Source: Curtobacterium sp. Leaf261 (GTDB lineage Bacteria; Actinomycetota; Actinomycetes; Actinomycetales; Microbacteriaceae). Taken from it: a stretch of 42,193 bases of DNA. The notes under the pieces are model-generated. The model had not been told where the DNA came from, made no database searches, and worked only from the letters and a program-made list of their open reading frames with translations. This document shows positions 22,340-30,259 of the stretch, piece by piece (the stretch's first letter is position 1; every line of letters begins with the position of its first letter). Location of the stretch: the NCBI RefSeq assembly GCF_001422205.1, contig NZ_LMMJ01000003.1, forward strand, positions 19,305-61,497, written 5' to 3'. Made by a program: the position numbers and the translations under genes.

Positions 22340-22391
22340 GACGCCCCGTGGCCTGACGAAGTCCCCCCTCTCCGTCAGGCCACGGGGCGTC
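22340..22391 (+). terminator. Perfect 19-bp hairpin after hxlA
   Basis: Arms GACGCCCCGTGGCCTGACG (22340-22358) and its exact complement (22373-22391) enclose a 14-base loop. It lies 60 bases past the hxlA stop and is the likely operon terminator; no T-run follows. The remaining gap to 22541 shows a small GTATC-GATG-GATAC palindrome (22528-22541) touching the next start codon and nothing else recognised. Confidence 0.75.
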
Positions 22392-22541
22392 CCCGTTCTC
22401 CGGAGCATCCGTTCCGTCAGACCGCGGAGCCGTGTCCGAGTGCTCCGGCAGCGCGCAGCTCGGGCAGCCGTCCGGCCAGACGTCGCGCGCATCTCGGACG
22501 CTCCCAGGGCCTGCCACCCCGCGAGGCGTATCGATGGATAC

Positions 22542-23441
22542 ATGCCCAAGGACCAGTACACGTTCGGCGACCCACGCCCCCGCTACCCCGTCATCAGCCC
22601 GCCGGTGCAGCAGCAGCCGGAGCCAGGGCTCGAGTCGGAGATGACCCCGAAGCCCGATCTCGGCGCGGACTCCTATCGCGGCACCGAGCGGCTCGCGGGC
22701 CGGAAGGCGCTGATCACCGGCGCGGACTCCGGCATCGGCGCCGCCGTGGCGATCGCGTTCGCTCGGGAGGGTGCCGACGTCGCGCTGTCCTACCTGCCCG
22801 AGGAGCAGAGCGACGCGGACCGGATCATCGCCCTGGTCGAGGAGGCCGGACGCACCGCGGTGCCGATCCCTGGTGACCTGACCGACGCCGGGTACTGCCG
22901 CGACCTCGTGGCGAAGGCGGTCGAGGGCCTCGGCGGACTCGACGCCGTCGTGAACGTCGCCGGCAAGCAGGTCTGGCAGGAACACCTCGAAGACCTCGAC
23001 GACGAGCAGTTCGAGGCGACGTTCCGCACGAACGTGTTCGCGGCGTTCCACATCATCAAGGCCGCCGTGCCGCACCTGCCGGCGGGAGCGACGATCGTGA
23101 ACACCGCGTCGCTCGAAGCGTACGTGCCAGCGCCTGATCGCCTCGACTACGCGTCCACGAAGGGTGCGATCAACAACCTCTCGAAGGGACTGTCGCAGCA
23201 GCTCATCGAGCGGGGCATCCGTGTGAACGTCGTCGCTCCCGGGCCGACGTGGACCGCGCTGCAGCCGAGCGGCGGGGTCGACCCGGAGTCGCTGCCCGAG
23301 TTCGGCTCGAGCGAGTCGCCGATGGGTCGCGCCGCGCAGCCCGCCGAGCTCGCGCCGGCCTACGTCTTCCTGACCTCGTCCGAGTCCTCGTTCGTGGCGG
23401 GCGAGACCCTCAACGTGAACGGCGGCATGGTCACGCCCTGA
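22542..23441 (+). CDS. SDR family oxidoreductase (YghA/GsiB-region type)
   Basis: A 299-residue NAD(P)-dependent short-chain dehydrogenase. After a 45-residue N-terminal extension rich in Pro/Gln (ISPPVQQQPEPG) comes ALITGADSGIGAAVAIAFA for the cofactor, NVAG, the catalytic Ser in NTASLEAY, then YASTKGA (Tyr and Lys). The long N-terminal extension with PRPRYP is characteristic of the general-stress SDR group that includes E. coli YghA. ATG 22542 is chosen because it starts the conserved MPKDQY segment. Substrate unknown. It lies alone between the hxl operon and the kinase. Confidence 0.9.
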   Translation: MPKDQYTFGDPRPRYPVISPPVQQQPEPGLESEMTPKPDLGADSYRGTERLAGRKALITGADSGIGAAVAIAFAREGADVALSYLPEEQSDADRIIALVEEAGRTAVPIPGDLTDAGYCRDLVAKAVEGLGGLDAVVNVAGKQVWQEHLEDLDDEQFEATFRTNVFAAFHIIKAAVPHLPAGATIVNTASLEAYVPAPDRLDYASTKGAINNLSKGLSQQLIERGIRVNVVAPGPTWTALQPSGGVDPESLPEFGSSESPMGRAAQPAELAPAYVFLTSSESSFVAGETLNVNGGMVTP

Positions 23442-23509
23442 CCATCCTCGTCCGGGTCGAACACCCGCTCCCGCCGCCCGAGCACCAGCCGTCTCGCCGG
23501 CGCGATGGG

Positions 23510-23523
23510 TAGCGTGTGTCGTC
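23510..23523 (+). promoter_or_regulatory. Leaderless promoter of the Ser/Thr kinase
   Basis: TAGCGT (23510-23515) lies eight bases before the ATG at 23524 and no ribosome binding site is present, the pattern of a leaderless mRNA with its -10 box next to the start. Confidence 0.5.
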
Positions 23524-25218
23524 ATGAGCGATGGCACGCAGGGCGGCGACCGGACGATCGGCGGACGGTACCGGGTCACCGGCACCCTCGGACACGGTGG
23601 GATGGCGACGGTGTACCGGGCCGTGGACAGCCAGCTCGGTCGCGAGGTCGCGGTCAAGGTCTTCCGGATGGGCCCGGTCGACAACGGTGAACGTGCACGG
23701 GCCGAGGCGGAGATCCAGGCCCTCGCGAACCTCCGGAACTCCTCCCTCGTCACGCTGTACGACGCGGCGATCGCGGACACCGACGGTGAGTCGTACCTGG
23801 TGATGGAACTGGTACCGGGCACGGACCTGAGCACCCGACTCCGCGACGGCGCTCTCTCTCCGCGTGCCGTGGCGCAGATCGGCACACAGGTCGCCGACGC
23901 GCTCGCAGCCGTCCACGAGCAGGGGATCGTGCACCGGGACGTCAAACCCGCGAACGTGCTGCTCGAGGACGGCAGGACCGGTGCCGCCGAGGTCCGCGCC
24001 AAGCTCGCCGACTTCGGGATCGCCCTGCTCCGCGATTCGGCACGGATGACCGGCACCGGGACCGTGATGGGCACTGCTGCGTACCTCGCACCCGAGCAGG
24101 TCACGGCCCAGGACATGGACGGCGAGGCTGACGTGTACGCCCTCGGCCTCGTGCTCCTGGAGTCCCTGACCGGACGACAGGCCTTCCCCGGGACCGCGAT
24201 CGAGTCCGCGACAGCTCGTCTGACGAGGGGGCCGCAGATCGACCAGACCCTGCCGGTGGCCTGGCGGACGCTGCTCCACACGATGACCGCGATGGACGCC
24301 CGGGAACGACCGACCGCCGCCGAGGCGGCTGATCGGCTCCGAGCGCTCGGACGCGACGGCGGCGACGCCGGTGCGGCCGGCGCCGCCGGGCCCGCGCCGA
24401 CGGCAGTCCTCGGTGGTGCGGCCCTCGGAGCCGCCGCAGCCGGAGCCGCCGCGGGTGCCGCTGCCGGTCGTGGCACGGCGGACACCGGGGCGGGGCGCTC
24501 GGCAGGCCCGGCAGACGACCCGACCGTGGCGTTCGACCGGCCGGTCCAGGGGCGGACAGCACCGCTGAGCCAGGCGCCGGGGACCACCGGCCAGCGCCCG
24601 GACGACGTCCGGACGACGGTCCTCGGGCGCGCAACGGCCCCGGACACGACACGGGCGATGGCCGGGGCGGGATCCGCAGTCGGAACGGGCGCCGCGGCCA
24701 GGGGTGGCGGGCGTGCTGGCGCGGGCGTCGGAGCGGGAGGACGTCGACCTGCCGATCCCGACACAGCCGGCCGCCGCCGGACGTGGATCCTCATCGGCGT
24801 CGTCGTCCTCGTGCTGGCGATCGCGGCCGTCGTCATCGGGCTCGCCGTCGCGGGCCGGGACGACACGGTCCCCGCACCGACGGACACCACGACGTCGAGC
24901 ACGCCGCCGGACGAATCGACCCCGGTCCCGTCGCAGGACTCCCCGAGCGAAGAGCCCTCCGAGCCGGCACAACCCGAGCAGACGACCGAGCCCGACCCGG
25001 ACCCCGTGCCGAGCGACGTCGCCCCGTCGACGGGCCCCGAGCCGAGCGCGCCGGACTCCCTGCCCGTCGAGACACCGGCCAGCGACACCGCGGGGGGCGA
25101 CAACGGCCCCGGCAACTCGGGCAACGCCCCGGGCAACTCGGACAATTCGGGTAAGGCCCCGGGCAACCCGGTCAACGGCCCCGGCAACTCGGGCAACGCG
25201 CCCGGCCACGGCAAGTAG
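23524..25218 (+). CDS. Eukaryotic-type Ser/Thr protein kinase, membrane-anchored
   Basis: A 564-residue kinase. The N-terminal domain has the P-loop LGHGGMATVYRA, Lys45 in VAVKVF, VHRDVKPANV (Asp139), ADFGI (Asp163) and the GTAAYLAPEQV activation segment, all the essential residues. Residues 280-415 are an Ala/Gly/Thr-rich linker, followed by one transmembrane segment near 420-445. The outside part is not PASTA repeats but a Pro/Ser/Thr-Glu stretch and a C-terminal tail of Asn-Gly/Pro-Gly units (GPGNSGNAPGNS). Such tails suggest cell-wall association. Its partner is unknown; no phosphatase is adjacent. Confidence 0.92.
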   Translation: MSDGTQGGDRTIGGRYRVTGTLGHGGMATVYRAVDSQLGREVAVKVFRMGPVDNGERARAEAEIQALANLRNSSLVTLYDAAIADTDGESYLVMELVPGTDLSTRLRDGALSPRAVAQIGTQVADALAAVHEQGIVHRDVKPANVLLEDGRTGAAEVRAKLADFGIALLRDSARMTGTGTVMGTAAYLAPEQVTAQDMDGEADVYALGLVLLESLTGRQAFPGTAIESATARLTRGPQIDQTLPVAWRTLLHTMTAMDARERPTAAEAADRLRALGRDGGDAGAAGAAGPAPTAVLGGAALGAAAAGAAAGAAAGRGTADTGAGRSAGPADDPTVAFDRPVQGRTAPLSQAPGTTGQRPDDVRTTVLGRATAPDTTRAMAGAGSAVGTGAAARGGGRAGAGVGAGGRRPADPDTAGRRRTWILIGVVVLVLAIAAVVIGLAVAGRDDTVPAPTDTTTSSTPPDESTPVPSQDSPSEEPSEPAQPEQTTEPDPDPVPSDVAPSTGPEPSAPDSLPVETPASDTAGGDNGPGNSGNAPGNSDNSGKAPGNPVNGPGNSGNAPGHGK

Positions 25219-25290
25219 GCGACGCCGTCATCGGCGAGTGAGATGTGCCCATCTGTCGAGCGAGGGGCATGCCACACGACACTTCGGTAC

Positions 25291-25374
25291 GTCTCGACCG
25301 ACGGCCTGACCGACGTCTCGACCGACGGCCTGACCGACGTCTCGACCGACGTCTCGGCCGACGGCCTGACCGAC
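25291..25374. repeat. 24-bp tandem repeat before GH92
   Basis: The unit starts GTCTCGACCGAC and ends GGCCTGACCGAC. Copies: 25291-25314, 25315-25338, a half copy 25339-25350, and 25351-25374. It lies in the 242-base gap between the kinase and the GH92 gene. A GTGCCCATCTGTCG stretch at 25244-25257 matches one arm of the hairpin at 30154-30208. No gene is supported here. Confidence 0.75.
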
Positions 25375-25448
25375 GGGCCAGGAGAGGGGGAGGGGGCGTC
25401 CGACGGACCGACCGGCGGACCTGCCACGAGACCGTCCGGAGCACCCCA

Positions 25449-25460
25449 TAGGCTTGACGC
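25449..25460 (+). promoter_or_regulatory. Leaderless promoter of GH92
   Basis: TAGGCT (25449-25454) is followed six bases later by the GTG start, a pattern seen with leaderless actinobacterial genes. Confidence 0.5.
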
Positions 25461-28400
25461 GTGCGAGAACTGCAACGGAGCGGTGGACCGACGACGGCTG
25501 TGGCCGCGAGGAACCACGTGGGATTCACATCGACCGAGGCCTACCTGGTCGATCAGGGACCGGACGGTTCCGGAACGGACGACGGCGTCGCGACAGCCGG
25601 GGTCGCGACCGGCCTCGTCACGACCGCGATCGTCCCGGGGTTCGCAGGGCGGGTGATCGCACCGGGGGACGAGCTCTCGTGGGTGTGGTTCCCCGAGCGC
25701 ACCCTGCCGGACGGGCAGGACGAGCCGACCTCTGACGACCTCGATCATCTCTGGGATGCCACCGCCTTCACCCTGGACATCGCGTTCGAGGACGGTGCGC
25801 ACGCGGCGCAGGCGATCCCGACTCCCGTCGACCAGTACGGCGCGGCGATCACCGCCGCCGCCCAGTACACGGCGAAGACCGCCTGGGTCGACCAGTGGAA
25901 CCGTCGCACCGTGTCCCTCGAGCAGTTCGTCGGCCGGACCGTCACGAACGTCGTCGCGACCATCGGGCGTGGCGGGGCGGACGCGACCGCGGGCCTCCAG
26001 TCCGACAGCGCGACCAGCGCCGACAGCGCGACCAGCGCCGACAGCGCGACCAGCGCCGACAGCGCGACCAGCGCCGACAGCGCGACCAGCGCCGACAGTG
26101 CGACCAGCGTCGACAGCGCGACGGGCCTGCCGCTCCGCGGCTGGCTGGACGACGTGGTGATCGCCCCAGCCGCACCGCGCAGCGACCGTCCCCTGGACCA
26201 GGTCGCCACGACCCGGGGGACCCAGGCGTCCGCACGGTTCTCGCGGGGCAACAACGCGCCCCTCGTCGGGATCCCGCACGGCGGCGTCTTCGGCCTGCCG
26301 ATGACGAACGCGTCCGAGTCCCGGTGGCCGTACGCCTACCAGGAGCACAACCGGGCGAGCGACAACCGCCCGACGATCCAGGCATTCGCCACCTCGCACA
26401 TCCCGTCGCCGTGGATGGGCGACCGCGGTGTGTTCCAGGTGATGCCGTCGCCGCTCGAGAACCCACCCCTCGACCGTGCGGCGCGAGCACTGGCGTTCGA
26501 CCACGCCGACGAACACGACGGTCCGCACCGGTACGCGGTCCGGCTCGACGCGGGAACCGCGGGCCCGGTCGACGCCGTGATGACCGCCGGCGAGTTCGCC
26601 CTCGCCTGGCGGTTCACCCTGCCGGGGCGCACCGGGTCGGTCATCCTCGACCACCACGGTTCCGTGACCGACGTCGACGTCCGCCGCGAGGGCGACACCA
26701 TGATCGTCGAGGCGCTCCTCGACGATCGTCCGCAGACTCCTCCGCACCACATCCACCTCCGTGTCCAGAACGTCGTCGCCGAGAAGCTGTCCCTGCAGGA
26801 CGGTGAGCTCCGCGGCTCGCTGACCGTCGCCGCGGACGGCCCGGTCGACGTCCTGCTCGGGATCTCGACCGTGTCGTTCGCGGATGCGGCGGCGAACCTC
26901 GAGGCTGCCGGATCGTTCGACGAGATGCTGGCGCGCGCCGAACGTCTGTGGACGGAGAAGCTCGACACCCTGGCTGTGGAGGGAGCGACCGCAGACCAGC
27001 GCACCTCGCTGTACTCCGGGCTCTACCGCCTGTTCCTCTACCCGAACCGCGCCGGCGAGACGGCACTGACCGGCGCCCCGCACCACCGCTCTCCCTACGG
27101 GAACGTCCTCGACAGCCCCATCCGCGACGACGAGCGTCCGGAGGTCGTCGAGGCGGCGAGCACGACCACGAACGGGTTCTGGGATACCTACCGCACCGCC
27201 TGGCCGCTCCTCGGGCTGCTGACACCGGAGACCGCGGGCGACCTCGCGCAGGGGTTCGTGCAGCACTTCCTCGACGGCGGGTGGACCCCGCGCTGGAGTG
27301 CGCCGGGCGCGGAGGACGTCATGACGGGCACCACGAGCGACACCGTCTTCGCCGACCTGTTCAGCAAGGACGTCCCGGGCATCGACCTCCTCCAGGCCTA
27401 CCGGTCCGCGCTGAAGAACGCGACCGTCCCGGCACGGGACTCGCGCGTCGGACGCAAGGGGCTCCTCCCGGGTGCGTTCCGCGGGTACGTCGACGACCGG
27501 ACCGGCGAGGGGATGTCCTGGACGCTCGACGCCGCGATCAACGACTGGTCGACCTCGGTGATGGCACGGATGCTCGCCGATCAGGCCGAACCGGGGTCGG
27601 CGGACGTCCGCCGGTACGACGCCGAGGCCGAGTGGTTCGCCCGCCGGTCGCTGCAGTACCGGAACGTGTTCCACACCCTGACGGACGGTCCGCACGCCGG
27701 GCTGACGTTCCCGATCGGGCGGGACGCGGACGGCGCATGGCGCACGACCGACACCGAGTACGACCCCGACCAGTGGGGCGGCGACTACACCGAGACGAAC
27801 GCGTGGGGCACGATGTTCACGGCGCCGCACGACGGTGCCGGCATCGCCGCGCTGCACGGCGGCGAGGACGGACTCCTCCGCGCCCTCGCCGCGTTCAGCG
27901 GACGTCCGGACACCGGGAGCACCGCGGTCTCCGGGCACTACGGGTCGCCGATCCACGAGATGACCGAGGCCAGGGACATCCGGATGGGGATGCTCGGCCT
28001 GTCGAACCAGCCGGCGCACCACATCCCGTTCTTCCCGATGTTCGCCGGGCACCACGACGACGCGCACCGGATCGTCCGCGAGGCCGTCGACCGTCTCTTC
28101 ATCGGCTCGGACAACGGGCAGGGTTACCCCGGCGACGAGGACAACGGCGAGATGAGCGCCTGGTACGTCTTCGCGACGATCGGGCTCTACCCGCTCGTCC
28201 CGGCGACCGGGACCTACGTGCTGGTGCCTCCGTCGGTGCGCCGCACCGAGCTGCGCCGGCCAGGAGGGACGCCCACCGTCATCGAGATCGGCAACCCCTC
28301 GGCGGACGGCCGGTTCGGGCGCTTCGTGGAGTCGGTGACCGTCGACGGCGAGCCCTGGCACTCCATCTCGATCCCGCACGCCGTGGTGGCCTCCGGTGCG

Positions 28401-28859
28401 CACATCGTGTTCACCCTGTCGGACGAACCGACCGGGTGGGCGTCGGACACCAGGCCCGCCAGTGCCTCGGCGCTCCACGGGTTCGCGGACACCCCCGCGG
28501 ACGTGCTGCCCACGCGAGGCGGTTCCGCGCCGGCACTCACCGACGACACCGGGGCGACGGTCGTGCGACTCGCTGCGGGTGAGTCCGTGGAGGTCCCGGT
28601 GTCGGTGTCGTCGGCGTCGCTCTACACGGTGACCGCGGCGGAGCCCGGACGGTTCGGGTGGCAGGTGTCGCTCAACGGGTCGGACGGCGGGGCGACGGTC
28701 TCCGACAGTGTCGAGGACGAGGTGTTCGAGTGGGCGGGACAGACCCGGGTGTTCCGGATCACGGGTGGCGTGACCGACGGCGTGTTCCGGTTCGCCCCCT
28801 CGACGCCGATCGTCCTGACGCAGTTGGAGCTCGTCGCCGAGGACCGTTCCGCAGCCTGA
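25461..28859 (+). CDS. GH92 family alpha-mannosidase-type glycosidase with Gln at the acid position
   Basis: A 1132-residue enzyme without a visible signal peptide. The N-terminal beta domain includes HGGVFGLPMTNASESRW and SHIPSPWMGDRGVFQVMP, and the (alpha/alpha)6 part has NGFWDTYRTAWPLLG and PGDEDNGEMSAWYVF, clear GH92 marks. Asp892 and Asp894 fit the calcium-assisted base pair of the family. The acid residue usually lies in NEP(S/A)HH; here it reads SNQPAHHIP with Gln850. From memory, the Cellulosimicrobium mannose-1-phospho-mannose uncapping enzyme also has Gln there. Residues 182-222 are a SADSAT tandem repeat. The start is the GTG at 25461, supported by a leaderless -10 box. Substrate is likely an alpha-mannoside or mannosyl phosphodiester of yeast glycans; cell location is uncertain. 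Confidence 0.9.
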   Translation: MRELQRSGGPTTAVAARNHVGFTSTEAYLVDQGPDGSGTDDGVATAGVATGLVTTAIVPGFAGRVIAPGDELSWVWFPERTLPDGQDEPTSDDLDHLWDATAFTLDIAFEDGAHAAQAIPTPVDQYGAAITAAAQYTAKTAWVDQWNRRTVSLEQFVGRTVTNVVATIGRGGADATAGLQSDSATSADSATSADSATSADSATSADSATSADSATSVDSATGLPLRGWLDDVVIAPAAPRSDRPLDQVATTRGTQASARFSRGNNAPLVGIPHGGVFGLPMTNASESRWPYAYQEHNRASDNRPTIQAFATSHIPSPWMGDRGVFQVMPSPLENPPLDRAARALAFDHADEHDGPHRYAVRLDAGTAGPVDAVMTAGEFALAWRFTLPGRTGSVILDHHGSVTDVDVRREGDTMIVEALLDDRPQTPPHHIHLRVQNVVAEKLSLQDGELRGSLTVAADGPVDVLLGISTVSFADAAANLEAAGSFDEMLARAERLWTEKLDTLAVEGATADQRTSLYSGLYRLFLYPNRAGETALTGAPHHRSPYGNVLDSPIRDDERPEVVEAASTTTNGFWDTYRTAWPLLGLLTPETAGDLAQGFVQHFLDGGWTPRWSAPGAEDVMTGTTSDTVFADLFSKDVPGIDLLQAYRSALKNATVPARDSRVGRKGLLPGAFRGYVDDRTGEGMSWTLDAAINDWSTSVMARMLADQAEPGSADVRRYDAEAEWFARRSLQYRNVFHTLTDGPHAGLTFPIGRDADGAWRTTDTEYDPDQWGGDYTETNAWGTMFTAPHDGAGIAALHGGEDGLLRALAAFSGRPDTGSTAVSGHYGSPIHEMTEARDIRMGMLGLSNQPAHHIPFFPMFAGHHDDAHRIVREAVDRLFIGSDNGQGYPGDEDNGEMSAWYVFATIGLYPLVPATGTYVLVPPSVRRTELRRPGGTPTVIEIGNPSADGRFGRFVESVTVDGEPWHSISIPHAVVASGAHIVFTLSDEPTGWASDTRPASASALHGFADTPADVLPTRGGSAPALTDDTGATVVRLAAGESVEVPVSVSSASLYTVTAAEPGRFGWQVSLNGSDGGATVSDSVEDEVFEWAGQTRVFRITGGVTDGVFRFAPSTPIVLTQLELVAEDRSAA
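25990..26006 (-). repeat. Interspersed GGAGGC motif copy
   Basis: Minus strand GTCGGACTGGAGGCCCG, read as AGLQSD immediately before the SADSAT repeat in the GH92 protein. Confidence 0.6.
26004..26126 (+). repeat. In-frame 18-bp tandem repeat in GH92
   Basis: The unit GACAGCGCGACCAGCGCC occurs at 26004, 26022, 26040, 26058 and 26076, with a variant at 26094 and a partial copy at 26112. It encodes DSATSA and keeps the frame, so copy number can change without breaking the gene. Confidence 0.85.
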
Positions 28860-28865
28860 CGATGC

Positions 28866-28920
28866 CCGAGGAGTCGCACATGAGACTCCTCGGCCCGCGG
28901 GAGGTCGCAGATGAGACCTC
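28866..28920 (+). terminator. Two tandem hairpins with a conserved loop
   Basis: The first has arms CCGAGGAGTC/GACTCCTCGG and loop GCACATGA. The second has arms GAGGTC/GACCTC and loop GCAGATGA. Both share GTCGCA-N-ATGAGAC. They start 7 bases after the GH92 stop codon and may terminate it. A 19-bp direct repeat (GGAACCTGTCAGGC) follows at about 28931-28964. No gene is seen until 28958. Confidence 0.55.
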
Positions 28921-28957
28921 TCGGCGGCGCGGAACCTGTCAGGCGGCGAGGAACCTG

Positions 28958-29140
28958 TCAGGCAGCGACGGGCGTCTCGTGGCGCGGCTCGACCCAGACG
29001 ACGGCGGTGCCGACCCCCAGCACGTCGAGGGCCCGGCGTTCGGCGTCCTCGCGGTCGCACGCACCGATGACGGCCACGGCCACGTCGGAGGAACCCGGTT
29101 CGGTGAACGCGACGGTCCACAGCGATGTCATGGTCTGCAT
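28958..29140 (-). CDS. Small hypothetical protein, 60 residues
   Basis: Not recognised. The sequence starts MQTMTSLWTVAFTEPG, then an Ala/Val-rich strand VAVAVIGACDREDAERRAL and ends VVWVEPRHETPVAA. The alternation of strand, charged helix and strand suggests a small alpha/beta fold. ATG 29140 is preceded by GAAGGTG about seven bases upstream, which supports translation. It is convergent with GH92 and divergent from the aldo/keto reductase at 29275, so it is a separate small gene. Alternative: a chance open frame; the ribosome binding site and codon use argue for a real gene. Confidence 0.6.
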   Translation of the reverse strand: MQTMTSLWTVAFTEPGSSDVAVAVIGACDREDAERRALDVLGVGTAVVWVEPRHETPVAA

Positions 29141-29274
29141 GGGAATCACCTTCTCGATCGCGGTGCATCGGGAGATGCATCGACTGTCGAGGTATTCGGT
29201 GCTGGCCCCGTGCCGGGTTGGTCCTCCCAGCGAACTCCGGTGCGCCCCGCGGTCCCGCGGTGTACCAGGGACGG

Positions 29275-30144
29275 ATGACGACCCTTCCCGGCGGGACCCT
29301 GACACTCGCGGACGACCTGACACTCACCCGATTCGGCTACGGCGCGATGCAGCTCGCGGGCAAGGGGGTGATGGGGCCGCCCGAGGACGTCCAGGGTGCC
29401 CAGGAGACGCTCCGGGCCGTGATCGAACTCGGCATCACACACATCGACACGAGCGACTACTACGGCCCGTTCGTGACCAACGAGCTCATCCGCGACACCC
29501 TGCACCCGTACCCGGACGACCTGCACATCGTGACGAAGGTCGGGGCCAGACGGACCGAGCGCGGGCAGTGGCCGTCGGCACTCGGGCGTGACGACATCCG
29601 GCAGGCGATCGACGAGAACCTCGAGCACCTGGGGCTCCCGGCGATGGACGTCGTGAACCTGCGGGTCGGCGGTCAGGCGGCACCGGTCGAGGGGTCGATC
29701 GCGGAGCCGCTCGAGGCCCTGACCGAGCTGCAGGAGGAGGGACTCGTGCGCCACATCGGCGTCAGCAACGTCACGATGACGCAGTTCGAGGAGGCCCGCT
29801 CCTACGCCGAGGTCGTCTGCGTGCAGAACAACTACAACCTCGCCCACCGGGACCACGACGACCTCGTGGACGCCTGCGCCGAGGCCGGGATGGGGTTCAC
29901 CCCGTTCTTCCCCCTCGGTGGCTTCTCGCCGCTCCAGTCGACCACCCTGGAACAGGTGGCGACGCGCATCGGTGCCACGCCCCTCCAGACCGCACTCGCA
30001 TGGCTCATGCAGCGCTCGCCGACCATGCTGCTCATCCCCGGGACCAAGTCCGTCGCACACCTGCACGAGAACGTCGCGGGTGCGGCGATCGAACTCCCCG
30101 AGGACGCCCTCCGGGAGCTGAACGCGATCGGCAACGCCGCCTGA
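29275..30144 (+). CDS. Aldo/keto reductase
   Basis: A 289-residue NADPH-dependent reductase related to the one at 1339-2265: both share GAMQL at the barrel start, FFPLG, and LLIPGT.SV.HLHEN. HIDTSDYYG supplies Asp and Tyr, IVTKVGARR the Lys, and the usual catalytic His is Asn (VVNLRVG). ATG 29275 is six bases behind TACCAG, suggesting a leaderless mRNA; upstream in-frame codons lack support. A perfect 19-bp hairpin follows the gene. Substrate unknown. Confidence 0.88.
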   Translation: MTTLPGGTLTLADDLTLTRFGYGAMQLAGKGVMGPPEDVQGAQETLRAVIELGITHIDTSDYYGPFVTNELIRDTLHPYPDDLHIVTKVGARRTERGQWPSALGRDDIRQAIDENLEHLGLPAMDVVNLRVGGQAAPVEGSIAEPLEALTELQEEGLVRHIGVSNVTMTQFEEARSYAEVVCVQNNYNLAHRDHDDLVDACAEAGMGFTPFFPLGGFSPLQSTTLEQVATRIGATPLQTALAWLMQRSPTMLLIPGTKSVAHLHENVAGAAIELPEDALRELNAIGNAA

Positions 30145-30153
30145 CCCGACGTC

Positions 30154-30208
30154 GAGAAGTGCCCATCTGTCGGGTCCGGAGATCCGGAGCGACAGATGGG
30201 CACTTCTC
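30154..30208. terminator. Perfect 19-bp hairpin between convergent aldo/keto reductases
   Basis: Arms GAGAAGTGCCCATCTGTCG (30154-30172) and its complement (30190-30208), with a loop holding TCCGGA twice. It lies between two convergent genes and probably ends both. The GTGCCCATCTGTCG part recurs at 25244-25257. Confidence 0.75.
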
Positions 30209-30259
30209 AACGGAACGGCAGCGCGGCAGCGCAGCCCGTGGGGCCCCGTCGACCCCGCG

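Noticed and set aside
22440..22541. Longer SDR start
   Set aside because: The extra 34 residues are Arg/Ala-rich without similarity; the conserved MPKDQY start is at 22542.
25243..25656. Protein-coding gene over the 24-bp repeat
   Set aside because: The repeat translation (STDGLTDV units) has no ribosome binding site, and the frame runs into the GH92 start in another frame.
19962..29327. Very long minus-strand open frame (over 3000 codons)
   Set aside because: It is the antisense of hxl, SDR, kinase and GH92 genes; high GC suppresses stop codons. The translation is Arg/Pro/Gly/His-rich low-complexity sequence except where it enters real genes.
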